Shown here: piece by piece, positions 49,966 to 59,015 of the stretch
How positions within the stretch are numbered: the first letter of the stretch is position 1
How the letters are laid out: every line of letters starts with the position of its first letter
Program-made: the position numbers and the translations under genes
NCBI RefSeq assembly: GCF_039539485.1
Contig: NZ_BAABDF010000006.1
Location: 186,001 to 250,000, forward strand
Reading direction: 5' to 3'
DNA: 64,000 nucleotides
Source of the DNA: Celeribacter arenosi
GTDB lineage: Bacteria; Pseudomonadota; Alphaproteobacteria; Rhodobacterales; Rhodobacteraceae
Notes under the pieces: model-generated
Database searches by the model: none
What the model was told of the DNA's origin: nothing
Seen by the model: the letters and a program-made list of their open reading frames with translations, nothing else

Positions 49966-52173
49966 TTATGCGGCCTTGGCGTCCGCTCCTGTGCCAAAAC
50001 GGCCATAGAAGGTCTCACCGCTCGCCGCCATGTCTTTGAGCAATTTCGGGGTCGCGAAACGGGGGCCATGGGTTGCGGTCAGGTTGTCGCAAATCTCGAC
50101 GGCTTTCGGCGCGCCGATGATGTCGAGCCATGAGAACGGGCCACCGGACCAAGGCGCAAAGCCCCAGCCGAGGATCGCGCCGACGTCGCCTTCGCGGATG
50201 TCGGTAAGAACGCCGTCTTCGAGTGCGCGAACCGCTTCGAGGACCTGCGCCATCAACAGGCGCTGCTGGACTTCGTCGAGCTCGGGCTGAACGTCGGCTT
50301 CGGGGAACTCTCCGAGGAAGCCGTCCCAAAGAAGGCCACGTTTGCCTTTCTCATCGTAGTCATAAAAGCCCGCATTGGCTTTGCGGCCCATACGACCCTG
50401 ATCGGCCATCCAGAACACGACCTCATCGACGGCCTCATCCGGATAGGCATCGCCCATCGCGGCCTTCGTCGCCTTGGCGATTTTCACGCCCAGATCGATG
50501 GAGGTTTCGTCCACGAGTTGCAGCGGGCCCAAAGGCATCCCCACCAGTTTCGCGGCGTTTTCGATCAACGGCAGGGACACGCCCTCGGCGGCCATGCGGA
50601 TGCCTTCGTTGATGTAGGGGATGATGCAGCGGTTGGCATAGAAGAAGCGCGCGTCGTTCACCACGATCGGCGTCTTGCGGATCTGGCGCACAAAATCGAG
50701 CGATTTTGCAACGGCAACGTCACCGGTCTTTGCGCCTTTGATGATCTCGACCAGCAACATTTTGTCGACCGGCGAGAAGAAGTGGATGCCGATGAATTTG
50801 TCCGGACGCGCCGAGGCTTTCGCCAGTTCGGTGATCGGCAGGGTCGAGGTGTTGGAGGCAAAGATGCAGTCCTCGCCCACGATTGCTTCGACTTTCTTGG
50901 TCATTTCGGCTTTGACGCCCATGTCCTCGAAAACGGCCTCGACGATCAGATCGCAGCCTTTGAGGGCATCAAGGTCGGTGGTCGCGCTGATGCGCGCGAG
51001 CACGTCGTCTTTTTTCTGCGCCGTCACTTTTTTGCGGGCCATGCCTTTGTCGAGAATGCCCTCGGCGTAGGCTTTGCCTTTGTCGGCGGCTTCCTGTTTC
51101 TGGTCGATCAGAACGACTTCGATGCCTGCGTTCGCGGAAACATAGGCGATGCCTGCCCCCATCATGCCTGCGCCAAGGACGCCGACTTTGGTGACTTTCT
51201 GGTCTGCGACATCGGGACGGTTCGCGCCTTTTTCGAGCGCTTCCTTGTTGATGAAGAGCGAGCGGATCATGTTCGACGACGACGGGTTCATCAGCACATT
51301 GGTGAACCAACGCGCTTCGATTTTGATCGCCGTGTCAAAGGGCACCATCGCGCCTTCGTAGATCGCCGACAGGAGCGCCTTGGCCGCTGGATAGACGCCA
51401 TAGGTATTGCCCGCCACCATTGCCGAAGCGCCGACAAAGGTCATGAAACCCGCCGGATGGTAGGGCGCGCCGCCGGGCATTTTCCAACCCTTCACGTCCC
51501 ATGGTTTGACGATATCCGCGTCCGTCGCCGCGAGAACCCACTCTTTGGCTTTGGTGAGCAACTCGTCTGCGGGCACGACTTCGTGGACCAATTGGGCCCG
51601 TTTTGCGCCAGCGGGGTCGAACATTTTGCCTTCCAGCAGGATCGGAGCCGCCGCCATCGCGCCAACGAGACGCGAGATGCGCGTGGTGCCACCCATGCCG
51701 GGGAAGATGCCGACCTTGATTTCCGGCAGACCGATTTTGGCCTTTGGATTGTCCGCCACAAAGATGCGATGCGTGGCCAGTGGGATTTCCAACCCGATGC
51801 CAAGCCCTGTGCCGGGCATCGCGCAGGCGACGGGTTTGCCGCCTTTGTTGGTCTTCGGGTCCATGCCGGCGCGCTCGATCTTGCGCAGGATGGCGTGCAT
51901 CTTCATCAGCCCGTCCATCAGGCCGCGTGCAGGTTCGTCGCCTGCATCCTCTTTCATGCGGGCGATGATATTGAGGTCCATGCCGCCTGCGAAATCTGCC
52001 TTTGCGGAGGTGATGACGATACCTTTGACGGCCTCATCCCCAAGCGCGCGGTCAATACAGTCGTCGAGCGCCGCGATGCCTGCGAGCGAGAGCACGTTCA
52101 TGCTTTTCTCGGGCACGTCCCACGTGATGACGGCCACGCCGTCGCCGTCGATTTCCATCGTGAAATCGGTCAT
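49966..52173 (-). CDS. fadJ: 3-hydroxyacyl-CoA dehydrogenase / enoyl-CoA hydratase (FadB/FadJ type)
   Basis: This bifunctional beta-oxidation enzyme has 735 aa. The crotonase domain (1 to about 200) has the two catalytic glutamates in GIGLEIPLA (Glu129) and IGLPEIKVG (Glu151). The dehydrogenase domain starts with GVLGAGMMGAG at 331-341 and includes FFSPVDKMLLVEII. Its ATG overlaps the stop of the NTF2-like gene by four bases. Together with fadA it forms the core of fatty-acid oxidation. The gene name is given by family; fadB would fit equally. Confidence 0.95.
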   Translation of the reverse strand: MTDFTMEIDGDGVAVITWDVPEKSMNVLSLAGIAALDDCIDRALGDEAVKGIVITSAKADFAGGMDLNIIARMKEDAGDEPARGLMDGLMKMHAILRKIERAGMDPKTNKGGKPVACAMPGTGLGIGLEIPLATHRIFVADNPKAKIGLPEIKVGIFPGMGGTTRISRLVGAMAAAPILLEGKMFDPAGAKRAQLVHEVVPADELLTKAKEWVLAATDADIVKPWDVKGWKMPGGAPYHPAGFMTFVGASAMVAGNTYGVYPAAKALLSAIYEGAMVPFDTAIKIEARWFTNVLMNPSSSNMIRSLFINKEALEKGANRPDVADQKVTKVGVLGAGMMGAGIAYVSANAGIEVVLIDQKQEAADKGKAYAEGILDKGMARKKVTAQKKDDVLARISATTDLDALKGCDLIVEAVFEDMGVKAEMTKKVEAIVGEDCIFASNTSTLPITELAKASARPDKFIGIHFFSPVDKMLLVEIIKGAKTGDVAVAKSLDFVRQIRKTPIVVNDARFFYANRCIIPYINEGIRMAAEGVSLPLIENAAKLVGMPLGPLQLVDETSIDLGVKIAKATKAAMGDAYPDEAVDEVVFWMADQGRMGRKANAGFYDYDEKGKRGLLWDGFLGEFPEADVQPELDEVQQRLLMAQVLEAVRALEDGVLTDIREGDVGAILGWGFAPWSGGPFSWLDIIGAPKAVEICDNLTATHGPRFATPKLLKDMAASGETFYGRFGTGADAKAA

Positions 52174-52598
52174 GTTTGTTCTCCCTTTACGGTCGGGGCA
52201 ATTGCGATCGCTTCCTGCGGATTGCGGGTGCCCATAATTGAGATAATGCGGGGGCCGTCCTCTGTGTCGCGCACGAGAAAGGCCGAACGGTGCGGTTCGG
52301 CAATCCGTTGGCCGCCGCTGAAAAAATGCGTCTCCACGGTCGAAAGATAGGTCCCATCCAGACAGTCATCGAAACTCACGACGAGACGAATGGTGTTATC
52401 GATCGAGTGGAGTTCGATACCTTCGCAATAGTTGTCAAACATCTCGCGGACGGCATCTTCGGTGCCGACTTCGACCAGACCGCCGGGCGCGACAAGCATC
52501 AAAGGCAGCGCAAAGTTGCCCCGATACGTGTCATAATCATTGGTCATATAGGCAACGGTTAGCCCATCGACGATTGACTGGAATTCCCCGCGGTCCAT
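52170..52598 (-). CDS. NTF2/SnoaL-like protein inside the fad operon
   Basis: This 142-aa protein seems to be an NTF2-like cone fold: helical start (FQSIVDGLTVAYMTNDYDTY), then strands (FALPLMLVAPGGLVEVGTED, TVETHFFSGGQRIAEPHRSAF). It lies three bases after fadA and overlaps fadJ by four, so it is tightly coupled to both. Its role is unknown; a binding or chaperone task for acyl-CoA intermediates is a guess. Confidence 0.75.
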   Translation of the reverse strand: MDRGEFQSIVDGLTVAYMTNDYDTYRGNFALPLMLVAPGGLVEVGTEDAVREMFDNYCEGIELHSIDNTIRLVVSFDDCLDGTYLSTVETHFFSGGQRIAEPHRSAFLVRDTEDGPRIISIMGTRNPQEAIAIAPTVKGEQT

Positions 52599-52601
52599 GA
52601 T

Positions 52602-53813
52602 CTACAGCCGCTCGATGATTGTGGCGGCGCCCATGCCGGAGGCGATGCACAGGGTTGCCAGACCTGTGCCTTTGCCGGTGCGCTCCAATTCATCGAGCAG
52701 GGTGCCGATGATGATCGCGCCGGTCGCGCCGAGCGGGTGCCCCATGGCAATCGAGCCACCGTTCACGTTGACCTTCGAGGCATCGACATCGAATGCCTGC
52801 ATGAAACGCAGAACGACCGATGCGAAGGCCTCGTTCACCTCAAAGAGGTCGATGTCGGAGATCGACATGCCGCTGTCTTTGAGGATCTTTTCGGTCACCG
52901 GAACCGGTCCGGTCAGCATGATCGTCGGGTCGGTGCCGATTTTGGCGGTTGCGCGAATGCGTGCGCGGGGTTTAAGGCCCCATTTTTCGCCGAATTCCTT
53001 GTTGCCGATCAACACGGCCGCAGCACCATCAACGATGCCCGAGGAGTTGCCCGCATGGTGGATGTGTTCGATCTTCTGAAGATGGGGGTATTTCATCATC
53101 GCGATCTTGTCGAAACCGGGCATGGTTTCGCCCATGTCCTTGAACGACGCTTTGAGGGCGCCGAGCGATTGCATATCGGTGCCCGGACGCATGTATTCGT
53201 CACGATCGAGGATGGTCAGGCCATTGATGTCTTTGACGGCGACGATCGACTTTTCGAACCGGTTGTCGGCCCATGCGGCGGCGGCGCGGTTCTGGCTCTC
53301 CACGGCCAACGCATCTGCATCGTCGCGCGAAAACCCGTATTCGGTCGCGATAATGTCGGCGGAAATGCCTTGGGGCACAAAATAGGTTGCCATGGCAATT
53401 GACGGATCCACAGCAATCGCGGCCCCATCCGACCCCATCGCAACGCGGCCCATCATCTCAACACCACCGGCGATATAGGCAGAGCCTGCGCCACCTTTGA
53501 CCTGATTGGCCGCGAGGTTCACAGCCTCCATGCCAGAGGCGCAGAAACGGTTGATCGCGAGACCGGGAATGCGTTGGTCGAGCGAGGAAGCGAGAACCGC
53601 CGTACGCGCCAGACAGCCGCCCTGTTCCCCAACCTGCGTGACGTTGCCCCAGATCACATCCTCGACCGCGTGACCTTCAAGGCCGTTGCGATCCTTGACC
53701 GCGTCGAGCATCTGGCTCGACAAGCGCGCGCTTGTAACTTCGTGCAGGGAGCCGTCTTTGCGGCCCTTGCCGCGTGGACTGCGCAGCGCGTCATAAATAT
53801 AGGCTTCCGTCAT
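52602..53813 (-). CDS. fadA: Acetyl-CoA C-acyltransferase (thiolase)
   Basis: FadA is the thiolase of beta-oxidation, 403 aa. The nucleophile is Cys91 in INRFCASGMEAV. The other active-site parts are NGGSIAMGHPLGATGA (with the His) and the C-terminal Cys in LCIASGMGAA. It is second in the minus-strand unit, ten bases downstream of the GST-like gene, and likely shares its promoter with it. It works with fadJ. Confidence 0.95.
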   Translation of the reverse strand: MTEAYIYDALRSPRGKGRKDGSLHEVTSARLSSQMLDAVKDRNGLEGHAVEDVIWGNVTQVGEQGGCLARTAVLASSLDQRIPGLAINRFCASGMEAVNLAANQVKGGAGSAYIAGGVEMMGRVAMGSDGAAIAVDPSIAMATYFVPQGISADIIATEYGFSRDDADALAVESQNRAAAAWADNRFEKSIVAVKDINGLTILDRDEYMRPGTDMQSLGALKASFKDMGETMPGFDKIAMMKYPHLQKIEHIHHAGNSSGIVDGAAAVLIGNKEFGEKWGLKPRARIRATAKIGTDPTIMLTGPVPVTEKILKDSGMSISDIDLFEVNEAFASVVLRFMQAFDVDASKVNVNGGSIAMGHPLGATGAIIIGTLLDELERTGKGTGLATLCIASGMGAATIIERL

Positions 53814-53823
53814 CGTATCCTCC

Positions 53824-54462
53824 TCAGGCCGTCGCGCGATAGGCGCGCGGCATCAAGTCATAGGGGTGTTTCCAACCGTCCAAGGCCTCAATATCCGAGA
53901 GCCAGCGGTCAATGTGCGTCCAATCCCCACGGTCAAAGCCGAAGGGTTCGGGGTAAAACAGGTAAGAGCAGCAAGAAAAGTCGGCGATCGTGGGGCCTGC
54001 GCCGCCAGCGATCCATGTGCGGTTGGCCAGTTCGCCATCCAGCACGGCAAGCGCGGCTTTTGCGCGGCCCTGCAGAAAGGCGATGACCTCTTGCGGGCGT
54101 TTGTCTTCGGGCAGGAAATTCATCAGGAACCGCAGAACGCCGACCTGACTGGACATTTTGTGGTTGTCCCACAAAAGCCACCGCAGGACTTCGCGCCGTT
54201 CCTCATCGGTCTCGCCACCAAAAGAGCCGGTCTGGCGCGCGATGTGGTCGAGAATGACACCTGATTGCGTCAGGGTCAGATCGCCGTCGACATAGACCGG
54301 GCATTCGCCCATCGGATTGATGGTGCGAAACTCGGGGGTGCGCGCCTCGCCTGCGAAGAAATCCACATAGCGCACGCGCCAGTCGATCCCCGCGAGCGTC
54401 AATGTCAAAGCGGCCTTGTAGGAGTGTCCCGATTCACCAAAGCAATAAAGATCAACGGTCAT
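53824..54462 (-). CDS. Glutathione S-transferase family protein
   Basis: This 212-aa GST has the N-terminal thioredoxin fold (VDLYCFGESGHSYKAALTL) with Ser10 or Ser13 as candidate active residue. The glutathione-binding MGECPVYVDGDLTLTQSGVI is near 50. The helical C-terminal domain contains GPTIADFSCCSYLF. Its position ten bases before fadA suggests co-transcription and perhaps a role in handling acyl-CoA or aldehyde intermediates; that link is an inference. Confidence 0.87.
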   Translation of the reverse strand: MTVDLYCFGESGHSYKAALTLTLAGIDWRVRYVDFFAGEARTPEFRTINPMGECPVYVDGDLTLTQSGVILDHIARQTGSFGGETDEERREVLRWLLWDNHKMSSQVGVLRFLMNFLPEDKRPQEVIAFLQGRAKAALAVLDGELANRTWIAGGAGPTIADFSCCSYLFYPEPFGFDRGDWTHIDRWLSDIEALDGWKHPYDLMPRAYRATA

Positions 54463-54529
54463 AACGCGTTCACTCCTGCCACGTTGCGGTCATAGAAAAA
54501 GGGGGTCTCAGAAATGCGCGCATCGGCTC

Positions 54530-54742
54530 TCATCTCTTCCTTTTCTCCATCTCCGAATTAAACAGCCGCAGGCGGTGTTCAAGGTTGTCATGGTCAATGA
54601 CGGAGGTGAAATTCTCGAACAGGAAAGACAGCGCCTCCCCCTCGTCGAGTCCCGCCTCCCTCGCGAAACTTCTGAGGCGACGATACCCATCTTCGGTCAT
54701 CGCAACAGGAAAACGCCGCGTCATTCTGAATCGCTTCGGCAT
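54530..54742 (-). CDS. Small ribbon-helix-helix-like protein
   Basis: This 70-aa basic protein has a RHH-like pattern: a strand (RRFPVAMTEDG), a helix (YRRLRSFAREAG) and a second helix (DEGEALSFLFENF). That layout is seen in CopG-type regulators and orphan antitoxins. No toxin lies next to it. The ATG at 54742 has GGAG seven bases before it. It ends 67 bases upstream of the GST gene and might belong to the same transcript. Confidence 0.65.
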   Translation of the reverse strand: MPKRFRMTRRFPVAMTEDGYRRLRSFAREAGLDEGEALSFLFENFTSVIDHDNLEHRLRLFNSEMEKRKR

Positions 54743-54770
54743 CGTTACGCTCCGTCACTCACTGCCAAAA

Positions 54771-54799
54771 GAAAACCCCCGCCGGTGAGGGCGGGGGCC
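54771..54799 (-). terminator. Terminator of the acyl-CoA dehydrogenase gene
   Basis: CCCCCGCC / GGCGGGGG with a GGTGAG-type loop and, on the minus strand, a TTTT tail. Confidence 0.88.
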
Positions 54800-54820
54800 A
54801 TTGCCGGTTTCGCGGCGAGT

Positions 54821-56593
54821 TTAGAAGTTTTCGGCGTCCAATGCCATCACAGGATCGGCGCCGCTTTCGATGCGCGCGAGCAATGTGCGCGTCATCGGAA
54901 GTTGGCGTGCCATGTAGAAGCGCGCAGTGGTCAGTTTCGATTCGTGGAATTCGACATCGTCCGTGCCATTTGCGAGCGCGGCGAAGGACGCCTTTGCCAT
55001 GCGACCCCACATCAGGCCGAGGCAGACGTAGCCGAACAGATGCATGAAATCGTAGGACCCGGAAAGCGCGGCGTTGGGGTTCTTCATCCCGTTCTGCATG
55101 AAATACAGACCGGCGGACTGAAGGTCCTTGGACGCAACTTTGAGCGGCTCGGTAAATTCGGCCATGTCGCCGTCGCCGTTCTCTTTGCAGAAGGATTTTA
55201 CCATCTCGAAGAACGCCATCACGTGTTTGCCGCCGTCCGAGGAGAGTTTGCGTCCCACCAGATCGAGAGCCTGCACGCCATTGGCGCCTTCGTAGATCTG
55301 GGTGATGCGCGCGTCGCGGGCGAATTGCGACATGCCCCATTCTTCGATGTAGCCATGGCCGCCGAAGACCTGCTGCGCGTTCACAGCCATCTCGAACCCT
55401 TTGTCGGTCAGGAACCCTTTGAGAACCGGCGTCATCAGGGAAATGATCCCCTCGGCTGCGGCATCATCGGCGCGGTGCGACTGATCGATGAGCTGTGCGC
55501 CCCAGAGCATGAAGGCGCGCGCGCCCTCGACGAAGCTTTTCTGCTCCATCAGGTTGCGACGGATGTCGGGGTGCACGATCAGCGGATCGGCGGGTTTTTC
55601 AGGCGCTGCTGCACCGGTTACGGCGCGACCCTGCAGACGGTCCTTGGCGTAGATTACCGCGTTCTGGTAGGCGGCGGAGGCCTGCGCCATGCCCTGCATC
55701 GCGACGCCGAGGCGGGCTTCGTTCATCATGGTGAACATGGCGCGCATACCTTTGTGCTCGGTGCCGAGCAGCCAACCCGTCGCCTCGTCATAGTTCATCA
55801 CGCAGGTCGAGTTGCCGTGGATGCCCATTTTCTCTTCGAGCGAGCCGACAGACACACCGTTGCGCGCACCGGGGTTGCCGTTTTCGTCGACGATCAGCTT
55901 GGGCACGATAAAGAGCGACACACCTTTGATCCCGTCAGGACCGCCGGGAATTTTCGCCAGCACAAGGTGGATGACGTTCTCGGACATGTCGTGATCGCCG
56001 GCGGAGATGAAAATCTTTTGGCCGGAGATTTTGTAGGAGCCGTCTTCCTGTGGTTCGGCCTTGGTGCGCATCAGCCCGAGATCCGTGCCGCAATGCGGTT
56101 CGGTCAGGTTCATGGTGCCGGTCCATTCGCAGGAGACCATTTTGGGCAGATATTTCGCCTTCTGCTCCTCGGTGCCGTGCACGAGAATGGCAGAGGCCGC
56201 ACCGTGGGTCAGACCCTGATACATGGTGAAGGACTGGTTGGCAGAGGAGAACAATTCTCCAACCGCCGTGCCGATGACATAGGGCATGCCCTGACCGCCG
56301 AATTCTTCGGGCATGTCGAGGCCGGGCCAGCCGCCTTCCTTCATCTGCTCGAAGGCGCCTTTAAAGCCGGTCGGGGTGTAGACGACCCCGTTTTCGAGAC
56401 GGCATCCTTCGCGGTCGCCCACAAAGTTCAGCGGCGCCAACACTTCGCTGGCCAACTGGCCTGCCGCATCAAGAATGGCTTCGGTAAACTCAGGTTCGAG
56501 ATCGCTGTATCCGGGAACGTCGCTGGACGAGATGTTCAGAACGTCGTGGAGTACGAATTGGATGTCTTTTGTGGGCGCGGTGTAACTGGGCAT
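54821..56593 (-). CDS. Long-form acyl-CoA dehydrogenase (DmdC-like)
   Basis: This 590-aa FAD enzyme belongs to the long acyl-CoA dehydrogenase group with an extra C-terminal domain. It has TEPHCGTDLGLMRTKA (FAD/acyl loop), the catalytic Glu in QIYEGANGVQALDLVGRKL and FGGHGYIEEWGMSQF. The start MPSYTAPTKDIQFVLHDVL and its length match DmdC of marine roseobacters, which oxidises methylmercaptopropionyl-CoA, but paralogues with fatty-acyl substrates are equally similar. No other DMSP genes lie nearby, so a fatty-acyl role fits the fad context. Two MerR regulators lie upstream on the same strand. Confidence 0.9.
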   Translation of the reverse strand: MPSYTAPTKDIQFVLHDVLNISSSDVPGYSDLEPEFTEAILDAAGQLASEVLAPLNFVGDREGCRLENGVVYTPTGFKGAFEQMKEGGWPGLDMPEEFGGQGMPYVIGTAVGELFSSANQSFTMYQGLTHGAASAILVHGTEEQKAKYLPKMVSCEWTGTMNLTEPHCGTDLGLMRTKAEPQEDGSYKISGQKIFISAGDHDMSENVIHLVLAKIPGGPDGIKGVSLFIVPKLIVDENGNPGARNGVSVGSLEEKMGIHGNSTCVMNYDEATGWLLGTEHKGMRAMFTMMNEARLGVAMQGMAQASAAYQNAVIYAKDRLQGRAVTGAAAPEKPADPLIVHPDIRRNLMEQKSFVEGARAFMLWGAQLIDQSHRADDAAAEGIISLMTPVLKGFLTDKGFEMAVNAQQVFGGHGYIEEWGMSQFARDARITQIYEGANGVQALDLVGRKLSSDGGKHVMAFFEMVKSFCKENGDGDMAEFTEPLKVASKDLQSAGLYFMQNGMKNPNAALSGSYDFMHLFGYVCLGLMWGRMAKASFAALANGTDDVEFHESKLTTARFYMARQLPMTRTLLARIESGADPVMALDAENF

Positions 56594-56629
56594 GTCGGGC
56601 CTCCCTTGGTTCCCGAGAGCGCTCAGTCC

Positions 56630-57025
56630 TTAGGCGACATTCACGCTCTCTTCTCTTCCGTCAATCTGGGTGTTCACCCATTCGATTTGTTCATCGAGCT
56701 CGGACCTCACGGCCTCGAGCGCGCGTATTTGTTCGTCCAGTTCGATACGACGACGCTTAAAGGCGCTGCGCGTTTCGATGAGTTGTGCTCTTTCGCTCTC
56801 CAACTCGTAGAGATCGAGGATCTGGCGGATTTCCTCAAGCGGGAAGCCAAACCGTTTGCCGCGCTGGATCAATGTCAGGCGGGCACGGTCGCGGCGAGTA
56901 AACAGACGTTTCTGTCCCTCCCGTTTCGGAAAAAGCAACTCCTTTGCTTCGTAAAACCGCAAGGTGCGAGGAGTTACATCGAATGCCTCACACATCTCAC
57001 GGATCGTCATCGTTTCGGTTGTCAT
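56630..57025 (-). CDS. MerR-family transcription regulator (first of two)
   Basis: This 131-aa regulator has the MerR winged-helix (MTIREMCEAFDVTPRTLRFY), the wing KRLFTRRDRARLTLI and a coiled-coil dimer helix at about 75-120. There is no C-terminal metal-binding cysteine set, so it senses something other than metals. Its stop is 36 bases from the start of the acyl-CoA dehydrogenase on the same strand, so it may be co-transcribed with it. The start codon has only a weak ribosome site. Confidence 0.88.
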   Translation of the reverse strand: MTTETMTIREMCEAFDVTPRTLRFYEAKELLFPKREGQKRLFTRRDRARLTLIQRGKRFGFPLEEIRQILDLYELESERAQLIETRSAFKRRRIELDEQIRALEAVRSELDEQIEWVNTQIDGREESVNVA

Positions 57026-57429
57026 ATCACTAGGTCCGGTTTTTGGTATTGCCCCACGACAAGGGGATTACAGAATTAAACAGACGCCGGATGTGCAACC
57101 TCGCTACCCACTCTACAAGCGAGGGCTGGTGGCAAGCACATATAACGTGGCGTCATTTCCCATGTCGTGGAACTTGTGGAAAGTTACCCTCGGTAAAGGC
57201 GAAATAATCTTTACGGACAAAAACCTCATTCCCTGTCCCCAAGCGAGGGGAAAAAAGCGAAAAACCCGTCAAAACGAGGTGTTTTGTGGCGTGGGGCTAC
57301 CGCTGTGACACTAGGGAAAAACTGCTACCAACTGGTAAAACATGGCATTTTTTCGGTTCGGCTGTGATCGTTCTTCCCTGCCATTGGGATCGGAACGTTA
57401 CGTCGTTATCTGGTCGAAAGTTGCGTTGT
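57026..57429. other. 404-base gap between the two MerR genes
   Basis: No plausible gene. It holds AT-rich patches and the imperfect dyad AACG-TTACGT-CGTT (57394-57407), near the end of the second MerR gene. A short open frame on the plus strand overlaps the MerR start and lacks a ribosome site. The gap probably contains the promoter for the MerR-dehydrogenase unit. Confidence 0.5.
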
Positions 57430-57801
57430 TCAGGACCCACCCGTCGCGCCGGTCTGCGCACGCAGCTCCCGCAATTCCTTGATCGCGTCCTCTAGGTCGC
57501 GTTTCTGCTCTTCGAGAGCGGCCAATTGACGATCTGCGAGTTCGAGGAACGCGGCACTCTGTGCGCTCGTGCCTTCCTTTTCGTAAATCATCAGCCATTG
57601 GCGGATCTCCTCGAGCGAAAATCCATAGCGACGCCCCCGCAGAATCAACTTCATGCGCGCCACCTCGCGTGACGTGTAGAACCTGGAACGGCCCTCTTTT
57701 TCAGGATCAAGAAGCTCAATGTACTCGTAATACCGCAGGGTGCGGGGCGTCACATCGAACGCGGCGCACATTTCCTTGAACGTCATACGTTCTTCGGCCA
57801 T
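57430..57801 (-). CDS. MerR-family transcription regulator (second of two)
   Basis: This 123-aa paralogue of the regulator at 56630 has the same layout: MTFKEMCAAFDVTPRTLRYY, wing SRFYTSREVARMKLI, then a helix ending in a coiled coil. The two share most of the DNA-contact region, so they may bind related sites and cross-regulate. The start is ATG 57801 with GGGAG seven bases upstream; the frame upstream is not family sequence. Confidence 0.88.
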   Translation of the reverse strand: MAEERMTFKEMCAAFDVTPRTLRYYEYIELLDPEKEGRSRFYTSREVARMKLILRGRRYGFSLEEIRQWLMIYEKEGTSAQSAAFLELADRQLAALEEQKRDLEDAIKELRELRAQTGATGGS

Positions 57802-58092
57802 TTGGCTTCTCCCTGGCTCTGTTTTCAAACCGGCCCGGTATGGGGCGCGGTCAAATCGAGCGTTTCACAGACAATAGTAAAACAGTTGGTCGAGTATCAA
57901 GCCGCGATCATCGGATTTTGCGCGCAGGGCCATGCGAAACCGGCGACTTTTTTCCGACAGGGCCTTCGTGGTCTCCATTGGATGGCACCCGTCCGGCTTT
58001 GCGGGGGCGTCGCGTCAGGGGGCAACTTTTGCCTTGCGACACGCATCACCAGACCGCACAAACAAGGGGAACCATTTTCAGGACGTATTTCA

Positions 58093-58524
58093 ATGCCTAC
58101 GAACCGTGACCGCACGGAGATTGCCCGTCAGTTCATCAATGCCATTCCCCATAGCCGCGCGTTGGGAATGTCGCTGAACGAAATCGGACAGGGTGAGGCG
58201 ATCATTGCGATGCCATATGATGAACGGTTGATCGGGGATCCGAAAACGCGCGTGATTGCGGGTGGCGCGGTCTCGGCTCTGATGGATACCTGTGCGGGTG
58301 CGGCGGTCATGAGCCATGAGGACGCAGGGTTTGCGACAGCGACGCTCGATTTGCGCATCGATTACATGCGCACAGCCACTCCCGGGGCCGCCATCACAGC
58401 GCATGCGATCTGCTATCACATGACACGGTCGGTCGCCTTCGTGCGTGCGACAGCAACAGACGGAACTTCTGACACGCCCGTGGCCACCGCAACCGGTGCC
58501 TTTGCTGTGGAGCGGGGGGCATGA
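58093..58524 (+). CDS. PaaI-type hot-dog thioesterase with altered active site
   Basis: A 143-aa acyl-CoA thioesterase-like protein. The segment VIAGGAVSALMDTCAG is where the active HGG of PaaI proteins would be; here Ala replaces the His, although the Asp is kept. Later parts (DLRIDYMRTA, SVAFVRATA) are typical. Activity may be low or changed. The gene is divergent from the MerR gene and overlaps the next thioesterase by four bases (ATGA). Confidence 0.8.
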   Translation: MPTNRDRTEIARQFINAIPHSRALGMSLNEIGQGEAIIAMPYDERLIGDPKTRVIAGGAVSALMDTCAGAAVMSHEDAGFATATLDLRIDYMRTATPGAAITAHAICYHMTRSVAFVRATATDGTSDTPVATATGAFAVERGA

Positions 58525-59015
58525 GCGCGCGCCGCGCACCCGAGGCCGTTCAGGTCGTCAAAGAACGCCGCGACCGCGCTCTGGCGACTCTCGTCGGGAC
58601 CGTTCCCTATATCACCTACATGGGGTTCAAATTCGACCGGCGCGGTGATGAGCTGACCGCCATTATGCCCTACCGCGATGATCTGGTCGGCAACCCTGCG
58701 CTGCCGGCCCTGCATGGCGGGGCGATTTCCGCCTTTCTCGAGGCGACGGCGCTCATTGTTTTGGGCTGGTCGCTGGTCTGGCCGCGCATCGAGACGGGCG
58801 ATGCACTACCCGAAGGGATTGCCCTGCCCAAGACAATCGATCTGACCGTGGATTTCCTGCGCTCGGGTTTGCCACGCGATGCCTATGCGCGTGCGCGCGT
58901 CACACGATCGGGGCGGCGCTATGCCTCGGTTCAGGTCGAGGCATGGCAGGATAACCGCGACCGCCCGATTGCGCAGGCAACGGGTCATTTCCTGATGCCG
59001 CGCCAAGATGACTGA
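58521..59015 (+). CDS. PaaI-type hot-dog thioesterase
   Basis: This 164-aa paralogue keeps the catalytic motif LHGGAISAFLEATAL. It overlaps the previous thioesterase and the MATE gene (by eight bases), so the three are co-translated. The pair may form a heteromer, with one active and one less active site; that is an inference from the motifs. Confidence 0.85.
   Translation: MSARRAPEAVQVVKERRDRALATLVGTVPYITYMGFKFDRRGDELTAIMPYRDDLVGNPALPALHGGAISAFLEATALIVLGWSLVWPRIETGDALPEGIALPKTIDLTVDFLRSGLPRDAYARARVTRSGRRYASVQVEAWQDNRDRPIAQATGHFLMPRQDD

Noticed and set aside
50518..52350. 610-codon plus-strand frame opposite fadJ
   Set aside because: Antisense shadow of fadJ with no support of its own.
54575..57079. 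834-codon plus-strand frame opposite the acyl-CoA dehydrogenase
   Set aside because: It is a shadow of the dehydrogenase and first MerR gene; composition is typical of antisense high-GC frames.
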